Assembly: GCF_018080005.1 (NCBI RefSeq)
Contig: NZ_CP073015.1
Location: 992,001 to 1,056,000 of the forward strand
DNA: 64,000 nt
Reading direction: 5' to 3'
From: Flavobacterium sp. CS20
GTDB lineage: Bacteria > Bacteroidota > Bacteroidia > Flavobacteriales > Flavobacteriaceae
Shown: in pieces, positions 45,888 to 55,992 of the stretch
How the letters are laid out: every line of letters begins with the position of its first letter
How positions within the stretch are numbered: the stretch's first letter is position 1
Translations under genes and position numbers: made by a program
Notes under the pieces: generated by a model
Told to the model about the DNA's origin: nothing
The model's input: the letters and a program-made list of their open reading frames with translations, nothing else
Databases searched by the model: none

Positions 45888-48521
45888 ATGGAAAAAGAAT
45901 TTAAAATATTTGAAAACGGAAGCACTTGGTTAAGGGCTGACTTCCATTTGCACACAAAAGCCGACAAAGAATTTAACTATCAAGGAGAAGACAACTCTTT
46001 CGTAACCGATTATGTAAGTCAATTAAGTCAAGAAAATGTTGGAATTGCTGCAATAACCAACCACAATAAATTTGACTTCAATGAATATAAAGCCCTTGCA
46101 AAAAAAGCAAGAAAACAAGAAATATATGTATTGCCGGGAGTTGAATTATCAGTAAATGACGGAGCAAACGGAATCCACTGTCTTGTTATTTTCAATCCTG
46201 TTGAATGGCTTGAAAATGGTACAGACTACATCAATCAATTTATAACCCAAACATTTGCAGGAAAGCATAATTACGAAAACGAAAATGGTCGCTCTAATGA
46301 TAATCTGATTGAAACAATCAAAAAATTAAATGCTTTTGAGAAAGACTATTTCATTATAATGGCTCACATTGAGCAAAAAAGCGGTTTTTATAATGAGTTG
46401 GATGGAGGGCGAATCCAAGAATTAAGTAACAATCCTTTATTCCGTAAAGCCGTTCTTGGATTTCAAAAGGTTAGAACAAGAGATGTTATTGACAAGTTAA
46501 ACCTATGGCTTGACAATAACCTACCTGCTTTTGTCGAGGGTTCAGATGCTAAAAATATTGAAGGAGTTGGAACAGGAAATTGTGTCAACGACATTACTCA
46601 AAAAACATACCTTAAAATTGGAGCATTCAATTTTGAAGCGATTAAATATACTCTGTTGGATAAGCAATTCAGACAAGAGAAAGAAACAACCAATCCAGTT
46701 AATGGCTACATAAAATCCATCAGTTTTAAAGGCGGAAAATTAGATGGTTCAACACTTCACCTAAACCATTCTATGAACAACTTGATTGGTATTAGAGGAA
46801 GCGGAAAATCTTCAATTTTAGAAGCCATCAGGTATGCTTTGGATATTGATTTGAACCGAAATCAAAATGTTGATTTTGAATATAAAACTAATTTGGTCAA
46901 TGCTTTATTGGGAAGTGGTGGAAAAATAACATCTGTTTTGGTTGATGACCAAGGTAATGAATATAATGCTGAAAAAATTCTTGGAGACAGAACAAACATA
47001 TATAAAAACGGAGAATTGCAACTTGGTTTAAAACCCAATGCCATTGTAAAGAAGCCGATATATTTTGGTCAAAAAGACCTTTCCCAAATAGGCGATTCTC
47101 TTTCAACTGAATATCTAATAAGCAAATTGATTGGTGACCGATTATTAACTAAAAAACGTGAAATAGAAGAGAAAAATCAGGACGTTTTAAAGCTTATCGG
47201 AGAACTCAAAAAAATAGATACCAAAGTCGGAAGAAAAGCAGATATAGAAGCCAAACAAGCTGAACTGAAATTAAAAATTCAGGTTTTCAAAGAAAAAGAA
47301 ATTGACAAAAAACTCGAAAAACAAATATCTTTTGACAAGGACAGCAATTTTATCAAACGACTTGAAAAATTTGAGCAACGAGTAATTGACGGACTAAACG
47401 AATATGTAAGTGAGTATGAAGATAGTTTCCAAAGTTTCAAAGCATATTCGTCCAAAGAAAACACTAACGACATTGATGTTATAACACAACACTTTGAAGT
47501 ATTTGAAAACCTTTTCCGTGAAGCCAAATCCCTTTCATCAAAATTGGGTGCAGAAAATTTAAAGCTTCAAAAAATGCATCAAGATTTCAATGTGAAATAT
47601 GAAGCCCTAAAAGAAGAATTTTCAAAAATCAAAAGGGAAATTAATTTGCCCAACATTGAGGCGGACGATTATGTAAAGTATACTAAAGAGCTTGACCTTA
47701 CAAAAGCTCAATTATCCGAATTGAATAAACTATCGAACAAGAAAAAAGAGATAGAGACCCAATTGAAACAAACATTGGTCTCATTACAAAATTTGTGGCA
47801 CAACGAGTTTGAAATTGTACAAGAGGAAATCAAAAAAGTTAATGACGACCAAGATGCAATCAAAATAGCGGTTGACTTCAAAGGGAATAAGCAAGATTTT
47901 AAATCGTACTTAAAAGAGAACTTGAGAGGTAGTAATTTAAGGGATAACAACATTCAAGCAATCGTAGATAATTATAACGATTTGATTTCTGTTTATGAGG
48001 ATTTGAACCAACCCAAAACCAAAATTTCCGAAAATCTTTCTGATGTACAACTAAACACATTTAGAGAATATTTCAACAGCAATATAGAGGCGTTTTTAAC
48101 TTACCGAATACCTGATAAGTTTGACATTATTTATCGTGGACGACCATTGAACGAACATTCTTTGGGGCAAAGAGCTTCGGCATTGATTATATTCTTATTG
48201 ACACTAAAAGAAAGTGATTTAATTATCATTGACCAACCAGAAGATGATTTGGACAACCAAACCATTTACAATGATGTGATTAAAGTATTGAAAGAATTAA
48301 AAAATTCTTCTCAATTCATTTTTGCTACCCACAATCCGAACATTCCTGTTCTTGGTGATTGCGAGCAAGTCATTTCGTGTAAATATGATGCCAACAGCAT
48401 ACAAATAAATCTTGGAAGCATTGATAATCAATTTATCAGAAATGAAATTGTAAACATTATGGAAGGCGGTCAAGAAGCATTTAACAACAGAAAAAGAATT
48501 TACGAATTATGGACGCATTAG
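45888..48521 (+). CDS. TrlF-type PHP domain/SMC-like AAA ATPase
   Basis: An 877-aa protein. Residues about 14-230 are a PHP-type phosphoesterase domain (WLRADFHLHTKADKEF with H20 and H22, AAITNHNKFD, LPGVELSV, MAHIEQKSGF). Walker A is GIRGSGKSSILEAIRY near residue 300. A long charged region (about 420-680) is coiled coil. Toward the C-terminus come the signature region GQRASALIIFLLTL and the Walker B IIIDQPEDDLDNQTI, then FATHNPNIPVLGD. This combination is the TrlF-like family, related to SMC/RecN/RecF ATPases, and is found in defence regions. It likely senses or cleaves nucleic acid. Placed between the regulator and the AlbA-type gene, which overlaps its stop. Confidence 0.85.
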   Translation: MEKEFKIFENGSTWLRADFHLHTKADKEFNYQGEDNSFVTDYVSQLSQENVGIAAITNHNKFDFNEYKALAKKARKQEIYVLPGVELSVNDGANGIHCLVIFNPVEWLENGTDYINQFITQTFAGKHNYENENGRSNDNLIETIKKLNAFEKDYFIIMAHIEQKSGFYNELDGGRIQELSNNPLFRKAVLGFQKVRTRDVIDKLNLWLDNNLPAFVEGSDAKNIEGVGTGNCVNDITQKTYLKIGAFNFEAIKYTLLDKQFRQEKETTNPVNGYIKSISFKGGKLDGSTLHLNHSMNNLIGIRGSGKSSILEAIRYALDIDLNRNQNVDFEYKTNLVNALLGSGGKITSVLVDDQGNEYNAEKILGDRTNIYKNGELQLGLKPNAIVKKPIYFGQKDLSQIGDSLSTEYLISKLIGDRLLTKKREIEEKNQDVLKLIGELKKIDTKVGRKADIEAKQAELKLKIQVFKEKEIDKKLEKQISFDKDSNFIKRLEKFEQRVIDGLNEYVSEYEDSFQSFKAYSSKENTNDIDVITQHFEVFENLFREAKSLSSKLGAENLKLQKMHQDFNVKYEALKEEFSKIKREINLPNIEADDYVKYTKELDLTKAQLSELNKLSNKKKEIETQLKQTLVSLQNLWHNEFEIVQEEIKKVNDDQDAIKIAVDFKGNKQDFKSYLKENLRGSNLRDNNIQAIVDNYNDLISVYEDLNQPKTKISENLSDVQLNTFREYFNSNIEAFLTYRIPDKFDIIYRGRPLNEHSLGQRASALIIFLLTLKESDLIIIDQPEDDLDNQTIYNDVIKVLKELKNSSQFIFATHNPNIPVLGDCEQVISCKYDANSIQINLGSIDNQFIRNEIVNIMEGGQEAFNNRKRIYELWTH

Positions 48522-49663
48522 AATTATTGGATTTAATCCAAATGGGTGAATCGAGCAAGGTTCAATTTAAAATTCGGGTAAACAATGCCAACTCAATTGG
48601 TGCGGAAATGGTAGCCTTTTCAAACACAAAAGGTGGAATGATTATCGTTGGAGTTGATGATAAAACAAAGTAAATAAACGGACTTTCTTTTGAAGAACTG
48701 CAAAGCACAAATGAGCTTTTGGCAAATGCAAGATCCAACAACATAAAAGCACCTATATACATCTATACCGAAACAGTAAAAGTAGAAGAACAAAATCTAA
48801 TTGTTGCCCACATTTCAGAAGGAACAAGCAAACCGCATATGGACAATAATGGAATAATTTGGGTAAAAAACGGCTCTGACAAAAGAAAAGTAGTTGCCAA
48901 AGAAGAAATTGCCCGATTGCTTCAAAGTAGCGGAAACCTTTTTGCAGATGAAACAACAGTAACAGGAACAACAGTTAATGATATTGACGAAGAATATTTT
49001 CAAAAATTCATACTTGCAAAAACCAAGAAAACAATTGATGAATTAGGGCAATCAACCTCTACTATTCTTTCTAATCTTGGAATGTTGAAAGACGGAAAAA
49101 TTAGTCTTGGAGGTTTGCTTCTATTTGGGAAAAATCCTCAACAATTTAGACCAACGTTCACGGTACAATGTGTTTCCGTGGTTGGAAATAATATCAGTAC
49201 AAATGAATTTCGGGACAAAGAAGAACCTTTTACAGGAAACCTAAAAGAATTGTATGATAAAACTCTTTCTTTCATCACACGAAACCTAAAAAAACTGCAA
49301 AAAAGTGATGGTTTCAATTCTCAATCTGAATTGGAAATTCCTATTGAAACAATTGAAGAATTACTTGTGAACGCATTAATACACAGAGATTATTTTATTT
49401 CATCAAGTATTAAAGTATTCATCTTTGATAATCGAATAGAAATAATAAGCCCAGGAAAACTTCCTAATACACTAACTATTGACAACATTAAGATCGGAAC
49501 TTCCATACCAAGAAATCCGATACTTTTTACTAATGCAAGATATGTTCTTCCTTTTGTGGGAGTTGGTAGTGGCATCCCGAGAGCCTTTGAGAATTCACCT
49601 GATTTGGAATTGATAAATGACACAGACAGAGAACTATTTATTTCTGTGATTAAACGACCTTGA
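48509..49663 (+). pseudogene. AlbA_2-type ATP-binding protein, interrupted by an in-frame stop
   Basis: The true start is ATG 48509 (MDALELLDLIQMGESSKVQFK in part), overlapping the TrlF stop. The Schlafen/AlbA_2 domain covers residues 1-125 (GAEMVAFSNTKGGMIIVGVDD), followed by a RecG-like ATP-binding C-terminal part (EELLVNALIHRDYF, IEIISPGKLPNTLT, GVGSGIPRAFE). TAA at 48671-48673 (after DDKTK) stops the frame, where homologues continue as K/G-INGLSFEEL; the same frame goes on to 49663. Reinitiation at ATG 48719 would give 314 aa lacking the first 70. Either one base is wrong or the gene is recently disabled. Confidence 0.82.
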
Positions 49664-49666
49664 TAA

Positions 49667-52600
49667 ATGCCGATATTTCAGAAATCAGTCATACAAAAAC
49701 ACCTTAAAAATCTTGATAAAGAAAAGGTAGAACAGGCATTTGAAACATTCCGAAAAAATTATAGTCCTTCCAAAATTGAGCAAATAAAAACGCTCAAAGA
49801 AGAAGAGTATCAGGACGGATTTTTACGTGAAATATTTGTTGATGTTCTTGGCTACACGCTTCGACCAGATGAAAATTACAATTTACAAAGAGAGTTCAAA
49901 AACCAAACAGACGGAAAAAAAGCTGATGGAGCAATTTTAAAAGATGAAAATGCCATTGCGGTAATTGAATTAAAATCTACTTCTACCAAAGACTTAACAA
50001 AAATTACCCAACAAGCTTTTAATTATAAAAACAATCAACCAGAGTGTAAATACATAATAACCTCTAATTTTCAAAAACTTCGGTTTTACATAGACTACTC
50101 TACCGAATTTGAGGAATTTGACTTGTTTTTTCTTGACAGAGAACGATTTGAGCTACTTTACTTAATTCTACATAAAGAAAGTATTTTTTCAAATCTTCCA
50201 ATACAACTTAAAAAAGAAACGCAGTTTCACGAAAAAGAAATTTCGGAAGAACTTTACAAAGACTATTCGCATTTCAAAGATAAATTGTTTCACAATTTAA
50301 TTGCAAATCATCCAGACAATGATAAGTTGTTGCTTTTCAAAAAATCGCAAAAACTTTTAGACCGTTTTCTATTTATTCTTTTTGCAGAAGATAGCGGATT
50401 ATTGCCACCAAATTCGATTTCAAGAATCATCAAGCGTTTTGACATCTTAAAAGAAGAGGATGCTTACAAACCGATTTACGAAATTTTCAAGCAGTATTTC
50501 GGATATATGAATATTGGGCGACCAGGCAAAAAAGAATCCGACAATATTCCTGCATACAATGGTGGCTTATTTTACGAAGATTTATTGCTCAACAACCTAA
50601 ACATTGATGATGAAATTTTAATTAACGATTTAAAGAAACTATCAACCTACGATTTCAATACAGAAGTTGATGTAAATATTCTTGGTCATATTTTTGAACA
50701 TTCACTAAACGAAATCGAAGAAGTTACAGCAGAAATTGAAGGTACAGTTTCCGATCAAAAAAGAACAAAAAGAAAAAAAGATGGTGTTTTTTACACGCCA
50801 AAATATATCACTACTTACATTGTTGCCAACACTATTGGTAAACTTTGCATTGACAAAAGAAAAGAACTCGATATTGAAGAAATTGAATATGATGATTCGT
50901 TTCTAAAAAAAGATAAGACGTTAACAGTAAAAGGAAAAAAACTTTTCACAACGTTGACCGACTATAAAAATTGGTTGACAAATTTAAAAATTATTGACCC
51001 AGCTTGTGGTAGTGGAGCCTTTTTAAATCAAGCGTTAAACTTCCTAATCGAAGAACACGAAAAAATAGACGACATCATTGCTGACCTGACAAATTCACCT
51101 TTACGCCTTTTTGATACCGACAAAAACATACTTGAAAATAACCTTTTTGGTGTAGACATCAACGAAGAAAGTGTTGAAATTGCTCAATTATTGACCCAGC
51201 TTGTGGTAGTGGAGCCTTCGCACAGCTAAAAAAGACCGCAAACTTTCTAAATTGAACAATAATATTAAATGCGGAAACTCACTTTTAGCATCAGAATTTG
51301 ATTGGCATAAAGAGTTTCCAGAGATTATGAAAAATGGCGGTTTTGATGTTGTTATTGGAAATCCACCTTATATTAAAGAATACACAAACCGACAAGCTTT
51401 TGACGGTTTACACGACCATCCTTGTTATCAAGGTAAAATGGATTTATGGTATTTCTTTGGTGCTTTGGCTTTGGACATTATCAAAAAAGACTACGGTTTA
51501 ATTGGTTATATAGCACCAAATAATTGGATAACAAATGACGGAGCATCAAAATTCAGAGATTATGTAATTGAAAAAGGTAAAATTACAGAGTTTATAGATT
51601 TTAGCGATTTTAAGGTTTTCGATTCTGCAGGTATCCAAACTATGATTTACATTATGAAAAGAACGGACGATAATGAAAATTATGGTCTTGCCTTTTCCAA
51701 AGTTCTAAACAGCAAAATAAAACACGAAGATACACAACGTTTTTTGGAGAAAATAGTTGATGACAAATACGAATATTTTACTTCTACCATTGAGAAAAAG
51801 GAATTAGCAGGAAAGCCTATCAATTTTATCAATGGAGACCTTAACTTGATAATAGATAAAATATTATCAAAGAAAAACTTCAATTTAAAATCTGAAGAAA
51901 TTGCTTCGGGAATTGATTTATTACAAGATTTCGTAAACAAAAAGCATAAAGAAACTCTTGAAGATGTTGAAATAGGAGATGGTATTTTCAATTTAAGTCA
52001 ATCTGAATATGATGATTTAAACTTATCTGAAAAAGAAAAGGAATTGGTAAAACCTTTCTACACGACAAGCGAGCTTCTTCAATATTACGGAAATCCTAAA
52101 AATAAACTTTGGATAATCTATACGGATTCAAGTTTTAAAGAAGAGGAGAAAATACTTCCGTACCCAAATATTAAAAAACATTTGGATAGATTTTTAGATG
52201 TCTTTACATCTGTCAATAAGCCATATGGATTACACCGTTCAAGAGACGAAAAGTATTTTAAAGGAGAAAAGATTTTTTCATTACGAAAATGTTCCGTTCG
52301 TCCGAGATTTACATACACCGATTTTGATGCCTATGTGAATAGAACTTTTATGATTATCAAGACCGATAGAATAAACCAAAAGTATTTGACAGGGATTCTA
52401 AACTCAAATTTGATGGCATTTTGGTTAAAGTACAAAGGTAAAATGCAAGGAAACAATTATCAAATTGACAAAACGCCTTTAGAAAATTTACCTTTACAAA
52501 ATCCAAGTACTGAAATTCAAGAAAAAATTGCTGATTTAGTAACAAGTATTATCTCAAATACTCAAAAGAAATCTGACTACCAAGAATTGTTAGAAAAAGC

Positions 52601-52763
52601 AAAAACGGATAATAATTTTGACCGAGAAATACAATTAACCAAAGCTTTAGAAGAAATAACATTGGAATTGGGAAATGCCGAAAGTAAAATCAATTCGATT
52701 ATGTATGAGCTTTACGAAATTGAACCAACTGAAATTGCAACGATTGAGAAAAATATAAAATGA
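49667..52763 (+). pseudogene. Eco57I-like type IIG restriction-modification enzyme, interrupted at 51188-51230
   Basis: A fused nuclease-methyltransferase. The N-terminal PD-(D/E)XK part has ADGAILKDENAIAVIELKS (Asp and ExK). The N6-adenine methyltransferase has motif I IIDPACGSGAFLN near residue 445 and motif IV DVVIGNPPYIKEY in the second part. A TaqI-like target recognition region follows (PRFTYTDFDAYVNRTFMI, NNYQIDKTPLENLPL). The frame breaks where bases 51188-51218 are an exact copy of 50991-51021 (the motif I DNA), placed out of frame and replacing the expected short LxLWLRTA-like segment. The second part opens again at about 51240 (MNNNIKCGNSLL). It lies 3 bases after the AlbA-type gene. 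Not functional as read, unless the junction is an assembly error. Confidence 0.85.
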
Positions 52764-52786
52764 ATGAAATAGCCAACGCTTAAAGC

Positions 52787-52844
52787 CATACACATTTGCA
52801 ATTCGCACAAGCCAACACCACACCCAAAATTGCAAAAGAGTATG
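52787..52844. repeat. structured hairpin B at the right end of cassette 3
   Basis: Arms at 52787-52803 and 52828-52844 pair at 15 of 17 positions. The two mismatches are again ACA opposite TCT beside CATTTG/CAAAAGAG. It is followed by 'tctttgccaacactgacaaa'. Compared with hairpin A the outer and inner stem bases differ but still pair, that is, they covary. Confidence 0.65.
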
Positions 52845-52884
52845 TCTTTGCCAACACTGACAAACAAACTGAAAAATAAAGCCA

Positions 52885-53017
52885 GTGGCTAACAATGTAT
52901 ATAAAAAATAGCGGTCAAAGTGCTAAAAGGAAAGTATAAACATAAAACAAAGGTCTGTGATAAACCGAAAAGTTAGTGCGTAAAATCCGCTACTTTTCAT
53001 ATACGAGACCGTTGTAA
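52885..53017 (+). other. attC-like site 3
   Basis: R'' GTGGCTAAC at 52885-52893 is complementary to the cassette 3 start GTTAGCCAC at 45477, 7.5 kb away. Inner arms GTATAT...ATAGCGG and CCGCTA...CATATAC pair. R' core GTTGTAA at 53011. Length 133 bases. Confidence 0.85.
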
Positions 53018-53082
53018 AACATTTAAGACCGAAATTTTGTAACATAAGAAAATGAATATCACCTTTTAAAAAAATAAAATTT

Positions 53083-53424
53083 ATGAGAAAATTAATTTTG
53101 ACTTTGACATTAGCATTGTTCACATCAATAGCTTTTGCGACTGAAATTACCGCTACGGTTATGTTTGAAAACTTAACGGACAAGGAATTAAAATCGGGAG
53201 AATTCACAATTATTGACCTGAACAGAAAAATTGAGGTTTCTAAAGCAGAAAATTTTAAAATTACTTTGCCAGAAAAAGGGAAATATCAATTCAGTTTTGT
53301 GTCTGACGACTTTACTGCTTATACTTTTTATCCAACACGAATTAATAAAAGGAAAAACACAATCACAGTTCGATTAATGGAAAAAAAGAATTCAAGAACG
53401 GTAAAATTTATTCTTTCCCGATGA
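53083..53424 (+). CDS. small exported protein of unknown function (cassette 4, copy 2)
   Basis: Identical in sequence to the 113-aa gene at 43861. It keeps the signal peptide and the 4-base overlap with the following gene. Two intact, identical copies suggest recent duplication or selection for both. Confidence 0.75.
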   Translation: MRKLILTLTLALFTSIAFATEITATVMFENLTDKELKSGEFTIIDLNRKIEVSKAENFKITLPEKGKYQFSFVSDDFTAYTFYPTRINKRKNTITVRLMEKKNSRTVKFILSR

Positions 53425-53702
53425 ATTTAGAAACTGACTTGACTGATGAGCAAATCGAGCAACGAATTGAAAATGGAACTCTGAATTTCATAATGCACGG
53501 AATTGATAGTTCTATACCAAAAGAATATGTTGAGTTCAAAGAAAAATATGGAATCGGACTGATAAAAGAGAATTGTGTAATTGACCCTTTGTCTTTCAAA
53601 AAAGCAACTGAAAATAATCAAATGATTTTCGACTTTTTAAATAAAAAATACGGAACTGATTGGCTGAACGAATTGAAAACAAAACCATTCGGAATAAAAT
53701 AA
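53421..53702 (+). CDS. 93-aa soluble protein of unknown function (cassette 4, copy 2)
   Basis: Identical to the gene at 44199. It ends 4 bases before the R'' box of attC-like site 4. Confidence 0.75.
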   Translation: MNLETDLTDEQIEQRIENGTLNFIMHGIDSSIPKEYVEFKEKYGIGLIKENCVIDPLSFKKATENNQMIFDFLNKKYGTDWLNELKTKPFGIK

Positions 53703-53706
53703 AAAC

Positions 53707-53896
53707 GTTTTACAACAAAGGCTATAAGTAATGCGAGATTATGAGCAAAATTCAATGGTTTTGGCATTTTTTTCGCTCACAATTTATATATTTATTGATT
53801 GAAATTTATAAATTAAAAATTGTTCGCTTGGGTCGGTGCTGAATTGAAAGGTTTTGTCTTTTTTGGCTCGCACTACTCATAGCCCAAACGTTAGTC
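53707..53896 (+). other. attC-like site 4
   Basis: Same sequence as site 1 up to the GTT; R'' GTTTTACAAC at 53707. R' core here is GTTAGTC at 53890. Confidence 0.8.
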
Positions 53897-53925
53897 GCAA
53901 CCTAAAAAAACGAACAACTTATCAG

Positions 53926-54759
53926 ATGAACAAACTATTCCACATATTCAGAGTTGACGAAGAAGAAGCAAAAAAGATTTCTGGACAACCTGACGAACCC
54001 CACAATCACGAGTTTGAAGAGTTATTAATTGGCATTGAAGGTGAATTGGAGCATTTCATTGATTTTAACACTACCAAAATCCAATCTCCTTTTGTGAGTT
54101 TCGTAACCAAAGGAAAAGCACACAGAGTAGTTCCAAAGCTACATAATGGCAAATGCGATATTTGGGCAATTCGTTTTAAAAGCGAATTTATTCCAGAAAC
54201 CACATTTCAACTCTATTCGTTTTATCACACTCAAGCAAATTTAGAACTTGAAAAAGGACATTGTTTTCAGAGACTGGTTACCCTTTGTGAGATGATTTAT
54301 GCCGAAACACAACAAGACACAACAGACCTTTCCATAATAAGGCAACTATTGGGTGTCCTGTTCACGATGATAGAAGCCGAACGAAAAAAGTTAGAACCAC
54401 AAGACGAGCCTATTCAAAAAACGCAACATATATCCTTCGGAAACTTCCTGACGATTCTTGAAGAAAATTACCGAAGACCATTTGGTGTGGAATTCTATGC
54501 GGAAAAACTTTTTATGTCGTCAAGGAATTTGAACATCATCTGCCAAAATATTTTAGCACAGAGTGTTTCAGAAATAATCGAAACCCGAAAATTAATTGAA
54601 GCTAAAAACCTATTGATCTCTACAGAAAAAACCATATCTGAAATAGCTTATGAATTGGGCTACAATGAGAATTCTTATTTTTCTAACGTCTTTAAAAAAA
54701 AGGCAGGTCAATCGCCAGGTAAGTTCCGTGAAGAGATGAAAAATAGGTTAATTTCCTAA
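53926..54759 (+). CDS. AraC family transcriptional regulator (cassette 5)
   Basis: About 277 aa. An N-terminal cupin-like effector domain (EPHNHEFEELLIGIEGELEHFID) and a C-terminal AraC HTH pair (FYAEKLFMSSRNLNIICQN, ISEIAYELGYNENSYFSNVFKKKAGQSPGKFRE, in pieces). It would activate or repress neighbouring genes, probably the YceI pair and the genes after it. The frame is open from 53854, but that start would lie inside the attC arm; ATG 53926 (MNKLFHIFRVDEEE) gives the family N-terminus and lies 36 bases after the core. Confidence 0.9.
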   Translation: MNKLFHIFRVDEEEAKKISGQPDEPHNHEFEELLIGIEGELEHFIDFNTTKIQSPFVSFVTKGKAHRVVPKLHNGKCDIWAIRFKSEFIPETTFQLYSFYHTQANLELEKGHCFQRLVTLCEMIYAETQQDTTDLSIIRQLLGVLFTMIEAERKKLEPQDEPIQKTQHISFGNFLTILEENYRRPFGVEFYAEKLFMSSRNLNIICQNILAQSVSEIIETRKLIEAKNLLISTEKTISEIAYELGYNENSYFSNVFKKKAGQSPGKFREEMKNRLIS

Positions 54760-54855
54760 ATCTACACTCCTCTTACCGAAAAGTGTAATTTGCTTCATCG
54801 TAAGTGCTACTATCTTTGTAAACAAATATTATTAACAATTAAATTTTATATGATT

Positions 54856-55389
54856 ATGAAAAAAGTACTGATTTTATTAGCAATTACATTTTTGAATGTA
54901 AACGTATTCGCACAAGCAAACTGGAAGGTAGACCCTTACCATTCGTCCTTAAATTTCAATATTTCACATTCCGGAATTAGTATCGTGAATGGGAAATTTA
55001 TGGAATATACCGGAAACCTTACTACAAATGGGGAAGCTTTAGAAGGGGCAAATGTTGATTTTACTGTTAAAGTAACAAGTATCAATACCAATGTAGAAGA
55101 CAGGGACAACCACTTGAGAAGTGCTGATTTTTTTGAAGTTGAAAAATATCCAGAAATGACTTTTAAAAGCACGAAAATCTTAGCTACTGGAAAACCTGAT
55201 CAGTATTTATTATATGGCGACCTAACCATAAAAGATGTAACCAAACCCGTGATTTTTGATGTGTACTATGGCGGAACTGCCAAAAGTGACCAGGGCGAAA
55301 AATTAGGATTGAAAGCCAAAACCACCATTAACAGATTTGACTACAATATTAATTATGATCCTACCGCAGAGGTATTGGCAAAGATGTAA
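54856..55389 (+). CDS. YceI family periplasmic protein
   Basis: About 177 aa from ATG 54856 (an ATG at 54850 is also possible). Signal peptide ends VFAQ. The YceI lipocalin-like barrel shows WKVDPYHSSLNFNISHSGIS, then RDNHLRSADFFEVEKYPEMTF and GDLTIKDVTKPVIFDVYYGG. Such proteins bind polyisoprenoid or similar lipids in the periplasm. It follows the AraC gene by about 95 bases and precedes a cytosolic-type paralogue. Confidence 0.9.
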   Translation: MKKVLILLAITFLNVNVFAQANWKVDPYHSSLNFNISHSGISIVNGKFMEYTGNLTTNGEALEGANVDFTVKVTSINTNVEDRDNHLRSADFFEVEKYPEMTFKSTKILATGKPDQYLLYGDLTIKDVTKPVIFDVYYGGTAKSDQGEKLGLKAKTTINRFDYNINYDPTAEVLAKM

Positions 55390-55465
55390 ACATAGTGGTG
55401 CACTTACAGTTTGCCAAGCAGTAATACGTTTAAAAATTATCCAATAACATTAAAAATATAAGAAA

Positions 55466-55990
55466 ATGGAAACAACAAAATGGGCAATAGACCCAACACA
55501 CAGCGAAATTACATTTAAAGTAAAACACCTGATGATTTCTAACGTAAAAGGAGAATTTAAAACCTTTCAAGGAACCATAGATGGCGAAGATTTTACAAAA
55601 GCAACCATTTCGGCAAACATTGATGCAAGTTCTATATCAACGAACAATGATGATCGAGACACGCATCTAAAAAGCCCCGACTTCTTTGAAGTTGAAAAAT
55701 ATCCGGAAATTACATTTGTGAGCAAATCCATTAAAAAAGTAGATGATGATGAATACCAATTAGTAGGTGACCTTACAATTAAAGGTACTACAAAAGAAAT
55801 CACACTAGATACCGAGTTTGGAGGTTATATGAAAGACCCTTACGGAAACGAGAAAGCAGGTTTTTCCATAAATGGTAAACTGAACCGAAAAGACTTTGAC
55901 TTTAATTGGAATGCCGCCCTCGAAGCCGGAGGTGTAATGGTTGGAAATGAGATAAAAATTAATGCAGAAGTTCAATTTGTAAAACAATAA
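55466..55990 (+). CDS. YceI family protein without signal peptide
   Basis: A 174-aa YceI domain (METTKWAIDPTHSEITFKVKHLMISNVKGEF in part; DRDTHLKSPDFFEVEKYPEITF; GDLTIKGTTKEITLDTEFGG). No signal peptide, so it stays in the cytosol unlike its upstream neighbour; the two are diverged paralogues. It ends 2 bases before the oxidoreductase start and is probably in one operon with it. Confidence 0.9.
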   Translation: METTKWAIDPTHSEITFKVKHLMISNVKGEFKTFQGTIDGEDFTKATISANIDASSISTNNDDRDTHLKSPDFFEVEKYPEITFVSKSIKKVDDDEYQLVGDLTIKGTTKEITLDTEFGGYMKDPYGNEKAGFSINGKLNRKDFDFNWNAALEAGGVMVGNEIKINAEVQFVKQ

Positions 55991-55992
55991 GT

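Larger units (their letters stand above)
53011..53889 (+). repeat. cassette 4, identical copy of cassette 1
   Basis: Same 879-base unit as 43789-44667, in the same orientation, bounded by GTT cores. The next core after it differs from that after cassette 1 (GTTAGTC instead of GTTGCCA), as expected after independent insertion. Confidence 0.9.

Noticed and set aside
12517-48673. Stop codon reassignment or readthrough to explain the in-frame stops
   Set aside because: Both TAA and TGA occur as internal stops, while both also end intact genes in the window.
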